Shown here piece by piece: positions 30,744 to 40,617 of a DNA stretch of 64,000 nucleotides. The notes under the pieces were generated by a model. The model ran no database searches. It was not told where the DNA came from and saw only the letters and a program-made list of their open reading frames with translations. This DNA is from Variovorax sp. J22G73. GTDB taxonomy: Bacteria > Pseudomonadota > Gammaproteobacteria > Burkholderiales > Burkholderiaceae_C. Numbering within the stretch: the stretch's first letter is position 1; every line of letters begins with the position of its first letter. The stretch covers positions 62,001 to 126,000 of the forward strand of contig NZ_JASZYK010000017.1 of the NCBI RefSeq assembly GCF_030317035.1, written 5' to 3'. A program made the position numbers and the translations under genes.

Positions 30744-32096
30744 ATGCCTCGCTTCGCCAAATCGCTTTTCGGTCAGGTGGTCATCGCGCTGGTGCTGGGC
30801 GTGCTCGCGGGGCTGTTCGCCCCCGAGTACGCCGCCAAGCTCAAGCCGCTGGGTGACGGGTTCATCAAGCTGATCAAGATGATCATTCCGCTGCTGGTGT
30901 TCTGCGTGGTGGTGCACGGCATCGCCGGCGCGGGCGACCTGAAGCGCGTGGGCCGGGTCGGCGTGAAGGCGCTCATCTACTTCGAGGTGCTCACCACCAT
31001 CGCGCTGGCCATGGGCCTGGTGCTGGCCTTCGTGTTCCAGCCCGGCGCGGGCATGAACGTGGACCCGGCCAAGCTCGACCCGGCCGCCATGAGCGCCTAC
31101 GCGTCCAACGCCGACAAGCTCACCAGCGGCGGCACGGTCGAGTTCCTGATGAAGCTCATTCCCACCACGGTGGTGAACGCCTTCGCCACCGGCGACGTGC
31201 TGCAGGTGCTGCTGTTCGCGGTGCTGTTCGGCTGCGCGCTCACACTGCTGGGCGAGCGCGGCAAGCCGGTGGCCGCGGTGATTGACGCGACCTCGCTGGT
31301 GCTGTTCAAGATCATGGGCATCATCATCAAGCTGGCACCGCTGGGCGTGCTGGGCGCCATCGCGTTCACGGTGGGCCAATACGGCATCGGCTCGCTCAAG
31401 CAACTGGGCATGCTGGTGGCGCTGTTCTACGGGGCGGTGGCGATCTTCGTGTTCGTGGTGCTGGGGCTGGTGATGCGCCTGTCGGGCTTCAGCCTGTTCA
31501 AGCTGCTGCGCTACCTGCGCGAAGAGCTCACCATCGTGTTCGCCACCACCTCGTCGGACAGCGTGCTGCCGCAGGTGATGGCCAAGCTGCGCCGCATGGG
31601 CATCCGCGACTCGACGGTGGGGCTGGTGATTCCCACGGGCTACTCGTTCAACCTGGACGCGTTCTCGATCTACATCACGCTGGCGGCGGTGTTCATCGCG
31701 CAGGCCACCAACACGCCGATCTCGATGGCCGACCTGCTGACCATCCTGGCGATCGCGCTGGTCACCTCCAAGGGGGCGCACGGCGTGCCGGGCTCGGCCA
31801 TCGTGGTGCTGGCGGCCACGCTGCACGCCATTCCGGCCATTCCCGCCATCGGACTGGTGCTGGTGCTGTCGGTGGACTGGTTCATGGGCATCGCCCGCGC
31901 GCTGGGCAACCTGATCGGCAACTGCGTGGCCACGGTGGCCATCGCGGCATGGGAAGGCGACATCGACCGCGAGCGCGCGCACGCGGTGCTCGACGGGCGC
32001 CATTCGCCCGACGACGAGCCGCTGGCCGAAGAAGGCGCCGAGCCCTCGGTGCACGTGGTACACCCGGGCATCACCGCGGCGTCCCGCGCTCACTGA
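30744..32096 (+). CDS. dctA: C4-dicarboxylate:cation symporter DctA-like
   Basis: A 450-residue member of the dicarboxylate/amino acid:cation symporter family. The substrate loop TSSDSVLPQVM, the helix 7 motif FNLDAFSIYITLAAVFIAQ and the second hairpin region SKGAHGVPGSAIVVLAATL are those of DctA rather than glutamate carriers. About eight membrane segments and two re-entrant loops are expected in the inner membrane. ATG 30744 is preceded by AGGAG. A GntR regulator gene follows 38 bp later. The palindromes upstream suggest control by that regulator. Confidence 0.92.
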   Translation: MPRFAKSLFGQVVIALVLGVLAGLFAPEYAAKLKPLGDGFIKLIKMIIPLLVFCVVVHGIAGAGDLKRVGRVGVKALIYFEVLTTIALAMGLVLAFVFQPGAGMNVDPAKLDPAAMSAYASNADKLTSGGTVEFLMKLIPTTVVNAFATGDVLQVLLFAVLFGCALTLLGERGKPVAAVIDATSLVLFKIMGIIIKLAPLGVLGAIAFTVGQYGIGSLKQLGMLVALFYGAVAIFVFVVLGLVMRLSGFSLFKLLRYLREELTIVFATTSSDSVLPQVMAKLRRMGIRDSTVGLVIPTGYSFNLDAFSIYITLAAVFIAQATNTPISMADLLTILAIALVTSKGAHGVPGSAIVVLAATLHAIPAIPAIGLVLVLSVDWFMGIARALGNLIGNCVATVAIAAWEGDIDRERAHAVLDGRHSPDDEPLAEEGAEPSVHVVHPGITAASRAH

Positions 32097-32134
32097 ACTT
32101 TTTTTTCCAACTTCTTTTTTTCTCCACGCCGCCC

Positions 32135-32842
32135 ATGCCCGCCGCCGACGTCAGCCCCACCGCCATTGCCGAACGCGTCGTCGAGGCCATCCTGGCGCAG
32201 AAGCTCGCGCCGGGCGAGCGGCTCGGCGAGCAGGCGCTGGCCGAAAACTTCTCGGTGAGCCGCACGATGGTGCGCGAGGCGCTCATGCAGCTGCAGGCGC
32301 GCGGCTTCGTGGAGGTGCAGTCGCGCCGCGGCTGGTACGTGGTGGAGCCTTCGGCCGAGGAGGCGCGCGACGCGTTCTCGGCGCGGCGCATCGTGGAGGC
32401 CGGCATCCTCGCGGCCAGCGAGGGGCGCCCGCTGGCCAAGGTGATCCGCAAGCTGCGCGACCACATCGCCGACGAGCAGCGCGCCATCGACGGCGCCGAC
32501 GCGGCCACGCGCGCCTTCCTGCTGGCCGACTTCCATGTGTGCCTGGCCGAGCAGATGGGCCACCAGCTGCTGGTCGACGTGCTGCGCGACCTCACGGCGC
32601 GCACCACGCTGGCGGCCACGCTCTACCAGTCGAAGCACGAGGCCGGGCAGTCTTGCGCGGAGCATGGCGCCATCGTGGCCGCGCTGGAGGCCGGCGACAC
32701 CGAGCAGGCCCGCCAGCTGATGCTGGCGCACATCGGCAACGTGGAGCGCGCGCTGGAGGTCGACGCCGCCGCCGAGCCCGACGCGCCGAGCCGCCTGCGC
32801 GCCACGCTGGCGCCGGTGGCGCTGCCGCGCGCCAAGCGCTGA
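32135..32842 (+). CDS. GntR-family regulator, FCD subfamily
   Basis: A 235-residue regulator. The winged helix is at residues 8-70 (LGEQALAENFSVSRTMVREAL) and the FCD ligand domain follows, with the metal-binding Asp and His residues in LADFHVCLAEQMGH, SCAEHGAIVAAL and MLAHIGNVE. FCD regulators sense organic acids. It lies downstream of dctA, separated by T-rich DNA, and probably controls dctA through the palindromes at 30672-30709. No strong Shine-Dalgarno precedes ATG 32135. Confidence 0.9.
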   Translation: MPAADVSPTAIAERVVEAILAQKLAPGERLGEQALAENFSVSRTMVREALMQLQARGFVEVQSRRGWYVVEPSAEEARDAFSARRIVEAGILAASEGRPLAKVIRKLRDHIADEQRAIDGADAATRAFLLADFHVCLAEQMGHQLLVDVLRDLTARTTLAATLYQSKHEAGQSCAEHGAIVAALEAGDTEQARQLMLAHIGNVERALEVDAAAEPDAPSRLRATLAPVALPRAKR

Positions 32843-32936
32843 AACACCCCACGCGGGCGGCCCCGTACCAGACGCCACAAGGGCGCGCCCGCTGACAGGT
32901 TGGCCCGTACCGCCTCGGCTACAGTCCGAGTCACGT

Positions 32937-34079
32937 ATGAACTCTCCCCAACTCCAGCGCGGCGTCTTCCTCGCCCTTCTCGCCGCGGTCACTGGTGCCT
33001 TCATCTGGGTGCTGCTGCCGTTCTTCGGGGCCGTGCTGTGGGGCGTGGCGCTGGCAATCCTGTTCACGCCGCTCTACAAATGGCTGCTGCGCAAGATGGG
33101 CCGCAAGCCCAACGCGGCCGCGCTGTCCACGCTGGCGATCTGCCTGTTCATCGTGATCCTGCCGCTGGCCATGGTGGGCGTGTCGCTGGTGCAGGAGGTG
33201 GCGCTGGTCACGCAGAACATCCGCTCGGGCGAGATCAACTTCGCGGCCTACTTCCAGCAGATCCTCGATGCCGCGCCGCAGTGGCTGCTGAACCTGGTGG
33301 AGCGCTTCAACCTGGGCGACATGGCCGCGTGGCAGGCGCGCATCTCGGCCGCCGCGGGACAGGCCAGCCAGATCATCGCGAGCCAGGCGCTCACCATCGG
33401 GCAGAACACCTTCGACTTCGTGGTCAGCTTCTTCGTGATGCTGTACCTGCTGTACTTCCTGGTGCGCGACGGCGCCGACCTGTCGAAGAAGGTGCGCGAC
33501 GCGCTGCCCCTGGCCAAGCCGCACACGCACTACCTGCTGAACAAATTCACCACCGTGATCCGCGCGACAGTGAAGGGCAACGTGGCCGTGGCCATTGCGC
33601 AGGGCACCATCGGCGGGCTGGCCTTCTGGTTCCTGGGCGTGCAGGGGGCGCTGCTGTGGGCGGTGCTGATGGCCTTCCTGTCGCTGCTGCCGGCCGTGGG
33701 CGCGGCGCTGATCTGGGGGCCGGTGGCCATCTATTTCCTGGCCACGGGTCACTTCTGGCAGGGCGGCGTGCTGATCTTCGTGGGCGTGTTCGTGATCGGC
33801 CTGGTCGACAACATCCTGCGCCCGCTGCTGGTGGGCAAGGACACGCAGATGCCCGACTACATCGTGCTGATGTCGACCATCGGCGGCATGGCGATCTTCG
33901 GCATCAACGGCTTCGTGATCGGGCCGGTGATCGCGGCGCTGTTCATGGCGGCGTGGGGGCTGTTCGCGGACTCGGGCCACGTGGGCAACGGGCACGAGAC
34001 CATCGACGCGCCGAAGACGCCCGAGGCAGCCGACCCCGCGGTGCAGGCCGCACGCGAAGAAAAGAAGAAGCTGGGCTAA
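32937..34079 (+). CDS. AI-2E family (DUF20) transporter
   Basis: A 380-residue membrane protein of the AI-2E/UPF0118 family. Two hydrophobic helices at the N-terminus, a long soluble segment, then FDFVVSFFVMLYLLYFLVRDG, the IAQGTIGGLAFWFLGV block and the GINGFVIGPVIAALFMAAW ending give the family's eight-helix pattern. Some members move autoinducer-2 or Na+/H+; the substrate here is unknown. It ends with a charged Lys/Glu-rich tail and is convergent with the EamA gene. Confidence 0.88.
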   Translation: MNSPQLQRGVFLALLAAVTGAFIWVLLPFFGAVLWGVALAILFTPLYKWLLRKMGRKPNAAALSTLAICLFIVILPLAMVGVSLVQEVALVTQNIRSGEINFAAYFQQILDAAPQWLLNLVERFNLGDMAAWQARISAAAGQASQIIASQALTIGQNTFDFVVSFFVMLYLLYFLVRDGADLSKKVRDALPLAKPHTHYLLNKFTTVIRATVKGNVAVAIAQGTIGGLAFWFLGVQGALLWAVLMAFLSLLPAVGAALIWGPVAIYFLATGHFWQGGVLIFVGVFVIGLVDNILRPLLVGKDTQMPDYIVLMSTIGGMAIFGINGFVIGPVIAALFMAAWGLFADSGHVGNGHETIDAPKTPEAADPAVQAAREEKKKLG

Positions 34080-34092
34080 GCCTGCCGCGCCC

Positions 34093-35046
34093 TCACCGGC
34101 GCAGCGCCACCAGCCCGATGCCCGCGAGCACCAGCGCGCTGCCAGCCACGAACGGCAGCGCCAGCGGCTCCCCCAGCAGACGCACGCTCAGCACCACCCC
34201 GAACAGCGGCGTGAAAAAGGCGAACACGCCCAGCCGCGACGCCAGGTAGCGGCGGAGCAGCCAGCACCAGGCCAGGAAGCTCGCGAACGACACCACGACG
34301 CTCTGGAAACCCAGGTGCGCCCACACCAGCGCGGTGGGCTCGAAGCGCCATTGCCCCGTGAGCCACGCCGCCGGCAGCAGCACGACGAAGGCGCCCAGCA
34401 GTTGGTAGAGCAGCGTTTCGGTGGCCGGCGCCGAGGCCAGGCTGGAGCAGCGGATGGTCACCGTCGTCGCGCCCCATGCCACGCCGGCCAGCAGCGCCAG
34501 CGCGTCGCCCAGCAACGCGTGGCCGCTCGCATCGCCGGCCATGCCGTCGCCCCCCAGGAAGGCCAGCGCGATGCCGCCGAACGCGAGCCCGATGCCGCCC
34601 ACCTGCGGCGCGGACAGGCGCTCGGCCGGCAGCCGCAGGTGCAGGCCCAGCGCGGCGAAGATCGGCGCGGTGTAGAGAAAGACGACGACGTGCGATGCGC
34701 CGGTGAGGCGAAGCGCCTGCGCCACCAGCAGGTACTCGAACGCGAAGAGCGCCCCGGCGAGCGCGCCGGCCTTCCAGCGGAAGGCGGCCGGGCGCTCGCC
34801 GCGGTGCCACATCAGCACCCCCAGCAACACCAGCGCCACGCCCGAGCGCAGCGCCACCATGAGCATCGGGCTGGCCTGCGCCGCCACGGCCTTCAGCGAG
34901 ATCTGCTGCAGGCTCCACACCAGGCACAGCAGGGTCATCACACCCACGGCGCGGCCGTCGATGGGCCCGGGTGCCGCCTGCTGCGGGGCTGCAAGAGGGG
35001 CAAGAGGGGCAAGGGCGGCGCCGCGCAAGGAAGTCAAAGAGTTCAT
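34093..35046 (-). CDS. EamA/DMT-family exporter
   Basis: A 317-residue protein with two EamA halves, ten hydrophobic segments in all. LCLVWSLQQISLKAVAAQ and FLYTAPIFAALG in the first half recur as VAWGATTVTIR and FFTPLFGVVLS in the second. ATG 35046 is used; the reading frame continues far upstream only as antisense to the LysR gene. It is divergent from a LysR regulator with 75 bp between the two starts, a common exporter-regulator pairing. Likely substrates are amino acids or related metabolites. Confidence 0.88.
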   Translation of the reverse strand: MNSLTSLRGAALAPLAPLAAPQQAAPGPIDGRAVGVMTLLCLVWSLQQISLKAVAAQASPMLMVALRSGVALVLLGVLMWHRGERPAAFRWKAGALAGALFAFEYLLVAQALRLTGASHVVVFLYTAPIFAALGLHLRLPAERLSAPQVGGIGLAFGGIALAFLGGDGMAGDASGHALLGDALALLAGVAWGATTVTIRCSSLASAPATETLLYQLLGAFVVLLPAAWLTGQWRFEPTALVWAHLGFQSVVVSFASFLAWCWLLRRYLASRLGVFAFFTPLFGVVLSVRLLGEPLALPFVAGSALVLAGIGLVALRR

Positions 35047-35121
35047 GCAGCGCACTGTGCGACGCGCCATGCGAAACGAAAAGCGCATAATTTTGCAGCC
35101 ACCCATCCGCTTATCGAATAC

Positions 35122-35988
35122 ATGAGAGACCTGCAGATCGACTGGCTCAAGAGCTTCGTGGCGGCGGTCGATGCCGGCACGCTCTCGGGCGCCGCCACCG
35201 AAGTGCACCGCTCGCAGTCGGCCATGAGCATGCAGCTGAAGAAGCTGGAGGCGGCCGCGGGGTGCCGGCTGCTGGCGCGCGGCGCGCGGCAGCTGCAGCT
35301 CACGCACGAAGGGCAAACGCTGCTGGGCTACGCGCGCCGCATGCTCGACCTGCATGCCGAGGCGCAGGCCTCGCTGCACGGCGAAAGCGTGTCGGGCCTG
35401 GTGCGGCTCGGCGTGCCCGACGACTACGCGAGCAAGTACCTCACGCCCGTGCTCAAGCGCTTCGCGCCGCGCCATGGCGGCGTCGAGATCCAGCTCGATT
35501 GCGAGCAATCGACCTCGCTGATTCCGCGCGTGGCGCGCGGCGAGCTCGACCTGGCGCTGGTGTCGCGCGACCACGTGCGCCGCGGCACGTTGCTGTTCCA
35601 CGAGCCGATGGTGTGGGTGGGCGCCGCGCAGTTCGATGTCTGGAGCCGCAACCCGCTGCCCATCGCCGTGTACGAGGAAACCAGCCTGGCGCGGCGCACC
35701 GCCATCAACTCGCTCGCGCTGCAGGGCCGGCCCTACCGGGTGGTCTACAACAGCTCCAGCCTGGCCGGGCAGATCGCGGCGGTGGAAAGCGGGCTGGCCG
35801 TGGCGGCGCTCACCCAGTGCAGCGCGCCGGCGCACCTGCGGGTGCTGGGCAGCGAGCACGGGCTCGGGCCGCTGGAGCCGATGCAGGTGGCGCTGTACCG
35901 CAGCGCCGCCTCGCGCGGCTCGAAGGCGGTCGACAGCCTGCACCACATGCTCGTGCAGACCCTGCGCCACGCCCAGCGCCGCGCCTGA
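35122..35988 (+). CDS. LysR-family regulator
   Basis: A 288-residue LTTR. The N-terminal winged helix (LKSFVAAVDAGTLSGAATEVHRSQSAMSMQLKKLE region) is canonical and the effector domain has the LVRLGVPDDYASKYLTPVLKRF start. VYNSSSLAGQIAAVESGLAVAALTQC is the second subdomain. It diverges from the EamA exporter gene, its likely target. It is convergent with another LysR gene three bases away. Confidence 0.92.
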   Translation: MRDLQIDWLKSFVAAVDAGTLSGAATEVHRSQSAMSMQLKKLEAAAGCRLLARGARQLQLTHEGQTLLGYARRMLDLHAEAQASLHGESVSGLVRLGVPDDYASKYLTPVLKRFAPRHGGVEIQLDCEQSTSLIPRVARGELDLALVSRDHVRRGTLLFHEPMVWVGAAQFDVWSRNPLPIAVYEETSLARRTAINSLALQGRPYRVVYNSSSLAGQIAAVESGLAVAALTQCSAPAHLRVLGSEHGLGPLEPMQVALYRSAASRGSKAVDSLHHMLVQTLRHAQRRA

Positions 35989-35991
35989 AGT

Positions 35992-36894
35992 TCAGGCTGC
36001 CCACCACCCCTCGGCAAAGCGCCCCTGCAGGAACGCCACGAAGCCCGACACCTTGCCCGGCACCAGCTTCGGAGACGGGAACACGGCGTGGATCTCCTGC
36101 TCGGGCAGCGCATGGTCGCCCAGCACCTCGCGCAGCTTGCCCGTGGCCAGCGACTCGCTCGCCACGTAGCGCGGCATCAGCGCGATGCCCAGGCCGTCGC
36201 GCGTGGCCGCCAGCACGGCCGACAGGTTGTTGGAGCGAAAGCGCCCCGACACCGGCACCGTCACCGCGTCGCCCTTGGGCGTGTGCATGCGCCAGAACTC
36301 GTCGCCCACCACGCTGCTGTAGATCAGCGCCACGTGCGCGCTCAGGTCCTGCGCGCGCTTGGGCGTGCCGTGCTTCTTCAGGTAGGCGGGCGAGGCCACC
36401 ATGACCCACGGGTTCACGCCCAGGTAGCGCGCGCCCAGCGACGAATCGGCCAGCTTGCCCATGCGGATGGCGATGTCGATGCCCTGCGCGATGAGGTCGA
36501 CGTAGCGGTCCTCGAAGCTCAGGTCGAGCTGCACCTGCGGGTGCCTGCGCATGTACTCCAGCGCCAGCGGCACCACCACGCGCCGCCCGAAGGCCACCGA
36601 GGTGCCCACGCGCAGCAGGCCCTGCGCCTGGTTCTGGCGCAGCTGCACGATGCTCTCGGCCTCCTCCGCCTCGCGCACGATGGTCTTGCACTTCTCGTAG
36701 TACAGCGCACCCGGCTCGGTGAGGCTCACGCCGCGCGTGTTGCGGTTGAGCAGCCGCACCTTCAGCCGCGCCTCGGTGGCCGCGACCTGCTTGGTCACGG
36801 TGGGCTGCGTGGTGTTGAACTCGCGCGCGGCCTTCGAGAAGCTGCCTGTCTCGACCACGCGCACGAACATTTCCATTGCCAACAATCGGTCCAT
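35992..36894 (-). CDS. LysR-family regulator divergent from gcl
   Basis: A 300-residue LTTR with HTH MEMFVRVVETGSFSKAAREF and TQPTVTKQVAATEARL, and effector domain segments RVGTSVAFGRRVVVPLALEY and DIAIRMGKL of the CrgA/aaeR-like group. It is divergent from the glyoxylate carboligase operon. A 17-bp inverted repeat lies 18 bp upstream of its start, so it probably controls both itself and gcl-hyi-glxR, with a C2/C3 acid as effector (inference). Confidence 0.92.
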   Translation of the reverse strand: MDRLLAMEMFVRVVETGSFSKAAREFNTTQPTVTKQVAATEARLKVRLLNRNTRGVSLTEPGALYYEKCKTIVREAEEAESIVQLRQNQAQGLLRVGTSVAFGRRVVVPLALEYMRRHPQVQLDLSFEDRYVDLIAQGIDIAIRMGKLADSSLGARYLGVNPWVMVASPAYLKKHGTPKRAQDLSAHVALIYSSVVGDEFWRMHTPKGDAVTVPVSGRFRSNNLSAVLAATRDGLGIALMPRYVASESLATGKLREVLGDHALPEQEIHAVFPSPKLVPGKVSGFVAFLQGRFAEGWWAA

Positions 36895-36912
36895 GGGCGG
36901 ATGGTAGTCACT

Positions 36913-36929
36913 TATTCCATGGCGGAATA
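36913..36929. promoter_or_regulatory. LysR-type inverted repeat between lysR and gcl
   Basis: TATTCC (36913-36918) and GGAATA (36924-36929) are perfect complements around ATGGC. It lies 18 bp upstream of the lysR start and about 77 bp upstream of gcl, and contains the T-N11-A core typical of LTTR sites. Confidence 0.6.
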
Positions 36930-37005
36930 GGTTTTATGGCCCGCAGCCGTCTTCTTCGAACACGCCCCGCTTCCTACAGTGGGGCCACCTCAAGGAGACA
37001 TGCAA

Positions 37006-38799
<1,794 letters not shown>

Positions 38800-38873
38800 G
38801 ACACACAAGCGAAGAGACACGCAAAGACACACGCAAAGAGACAAGCAAAGTAAGCCAGAGAGAAAGCAAGCAC
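38800..38873 (+). repeat. Purine-rich degenerate repeat between gcl and hyi
   Basis: The 74-bp gap is built of imperfect copies of GACACRCAAAGA and contains a single T on the plus strand. Copies begin near 38800, 38815, 38825 and 38837. The mRNA would be an unstructured purine/C leader before hyi, which may keep the ribosome site open. Confidence 0.55.
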
Positions 38874-39659
38874 ATGCCCAAGTTCGCAGCCAACCTCACG
38901 ATGCTCTTCACCGAGCTGCCCTTCATGCAACGCTTCGAGGCCGCCGCCAAGGCGGGCTTCGAGGGCGTGGAGTACCTCTTTCCCTACGCCTTCGACAAGA
39001 AGGAGCTGGCCGCCGCCCTGCGTGCCAACGGCCTGCAGCAGGTGCTGCACAACCTGCCCGCGGGCGACTGGGACAAGGGCGAGCGCGGCATCGCCTGCCA
39101 CCCCGATCGCACGGGCGAGTTCATCGAGGGCATCGGCATGGCGATCGAGTACGCGAGCGCGCTCGGCTGCCCACAGGTGAACTGCCTGGTGGGCAAGGTG
39201 CCGGCCGGCGTGAGCGCGGCGGAGGCGCACCGCGCGGTGGTGGGCAACCTGCGCATCGCCGCGCGGGAGCTCGAATCCGCCGGGCTGCGGCTGCTGGTCG
39301 AGCCCATCAACACCTTCGACATTCCGGGCTTCTTTCTCACGCGCACCGACCAGGCGCTGGCGCTGATCGACGAGGTGGGCTCGGCCAACCTGCGCGTGCA
39401 GTACGACATCTACCACGCGCAGCGCATGGAGGGCGAGCTGGGCAACACGCTCACCAGGCACCTGGCGCGCATCGGCCACATCCAGCTGGCCGACAACCCG
39501 GGCCGGGGCGAGCCGGGCACGGGAGAAATCAACTACCCGTGGCTGTTGAGGCACATCGACGCGCTGGGCTACGACGGGTGGATCGGCTGCGAATACAAGC
39601 CGCGCACCGACACGGTGGACGGTCTCGGCTGGCGCACGGCACTCACGCAAGAACAATGA
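38874..39659 (+). CDS. hyi: Hydroxypyruvate isomerase
   Basis: A 261-residue TIM-barrel isomerase. MPKFAANLTMLFTELPFMQRF, the metal ligand region VEPINTFDIPGFFL, VQYDIYHAQRMEG and GHIQLADNPGRGEPGTGE are Hyi signatures, with the conserved glutamates in EPIN and CEYKP. It interconverts hydroxypyruvate and tartronate semialdehyde. ATG 38874 is the natural start; the very long ORF in the same frame upstream is a gcl shadow. Its stop overlaps an alternative glxR start. Confidence 0.95.
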   Translation: MPKFAANLTMLFTELPFMQRFEAAAKAGFEGVEYLFPYAFDKKELAAALRANGLQQVLHNLPAGDWDKGERGIACHPDRTGEFIEGIGMAIEYASALGCPQVNCLVGKVPAGVSAAEAHRAVVGNLRIAARELESAGLRLLVEPINTFDIPGFFLTRTDQALALIDEVGSANLRVQYDIYHAQRMEGELGNTLTRHLARIGHIQLADNPGRGEPGTGEINYPWLLRHIDALGYDGWIGCEYKPRTDTVDGLGWRTALTQEQ

Positions 39660-39679
39660 ACGACACAGGATTCAGAGAC

Positions 39680-40588
39680 ATGACGACGCAACAAAAGATC
39701 GGTTTCATCGGCCTCGGCATCATGGGCGCGCCCATGGCGGGCCACCTGCTCGACGCGGGCCATCAGCTGTTCGTGAACACGCACGGCAACACGCCCGAGC
39801 CCTTCGTGTCGAAGGCCACCATCTGCGCCTCGGCGGCCGACGTGGCGCGCCAGGCGGACATCGTCTTCATCATGGTGCCCGACACGCCCGACGTGGAGAA
39901 GGTGCTGTTCGGCGAGCCCGGCAAGGAAGGCGTGGCCGCGGGCCTGAAGGGCGCGAGCGGCAAGGTGGTGGTCGACTGCAGCTCCGTCGACCCGATTGCC
40001 ACCAAGGACTTCGCGCGCCGCATCGCCGCCACCGGCGCCGGCTACATCGACGCGCCGGTCTCCGGCGGCGAGGTGGGCGCCAAGGCCGCGAGCCTGACCA
40101 TCATGTGCGGCGGCGACGAAGGCACCTTCGAGCGCGTGAAGCCGCTGCTCGACAAGATGGGCAAGAACGTGACGCTGGTGGGCGGCGTGGGCGACGGCCA
40201 GGTCTGCAAGGTGGCCAACCAGATCATCGTGGCGCTGAACATCGCGGCCGTGAGCGAGGCGCTGGTGTTCGCCTCGAAGGCCGGCGCCGACCCGGCGCGC
40301 GTGCGCCAGGCGCTGATGGGCGGCTTCGCGAGCTCGCGCATTCTCGAAGTGCACGGCGAACGCATGATCAAGCGCACCTTCGCGCCGGGCTTTCGCATCT
40401 CGCTGCACCAGAAGGACCTGAACCTGGCCATGCAGAGCGCGCGCACGCTGGGCGTGGCGCTGCCGCAGACGGCGGGCGCGGCGCAGCTGATGAACGCGTG
40501 CGCGGCGCTGGGCTACGGGCAGATGGACCACTCGGCGCTGGTGCGCGCGCTCGAGGCGCTCGCGCAGCACACGGTCACGCCGGACTGA
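39680..40588 (+). CDS. glxR: 2-hydroxy-3-oxopropionate (tartronate semialdehyde) reductase
   Basis: A 302-residue beta-hydroxyacid dehydrogenase. The NAD(P) loop GFIGLGIMGAPMAGHL, substrate motif DAPVSGGEVGAK, and catalytic Lys in GDGQVCKVANQ are present. It reduces tartronate semialdehyde to glycerate. ATG 39680 (AGGA nine bases upstream) is preferred; ATG 39656 would add eight residues and overlap hyi by four bases. With gcl and hyi it completes glyoxylate to glycerate. No glycerate kinase follows in this window. Confidence 0.95.
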   Translation: MTTQQKIGFIGLGIMGAPMAGHLLDAGHQLFVNTHGNTPEPFVSKATICASAADVARQADIVFIMVPDTPDVEKVLFGEPGKEGVAAGLKGASGKVVVDCSSVDPIATKDFARRIAATGAGYIDAPVSGGEVGAKAASLTIMCGGDEGTFERVKPLLDKMGKNVTLVGGVGDGQVCKVANQIIVALNIAAVSEALVFASKAGADPARVRQALMGGFASSRILEVHGERMIKRTFAPGFRISLHQKDLNLAMQSARTLGVALPQTAGAAQLMNACAALGYGQMDHSALVRALEALAQHTVTPD

Positions 40589-40617
40589 CCATCGCCCGGC
40601 TGAACATCAGGCCGCGC

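Noticed and set aside
32097..32134. T-rich stretch after dctA as an intrinsic terminator
   Set aside because: A weak CGCGG/CCGCG hairpin lies inside dctA and is separated from the T run by about ten bases, so the geometry is wrong.
34315..35121. Extension of the LysR gene over the EamA exporter
   Set aside because: Antisense to the exporter; the LysR helix-turn-helix begins at 35122.
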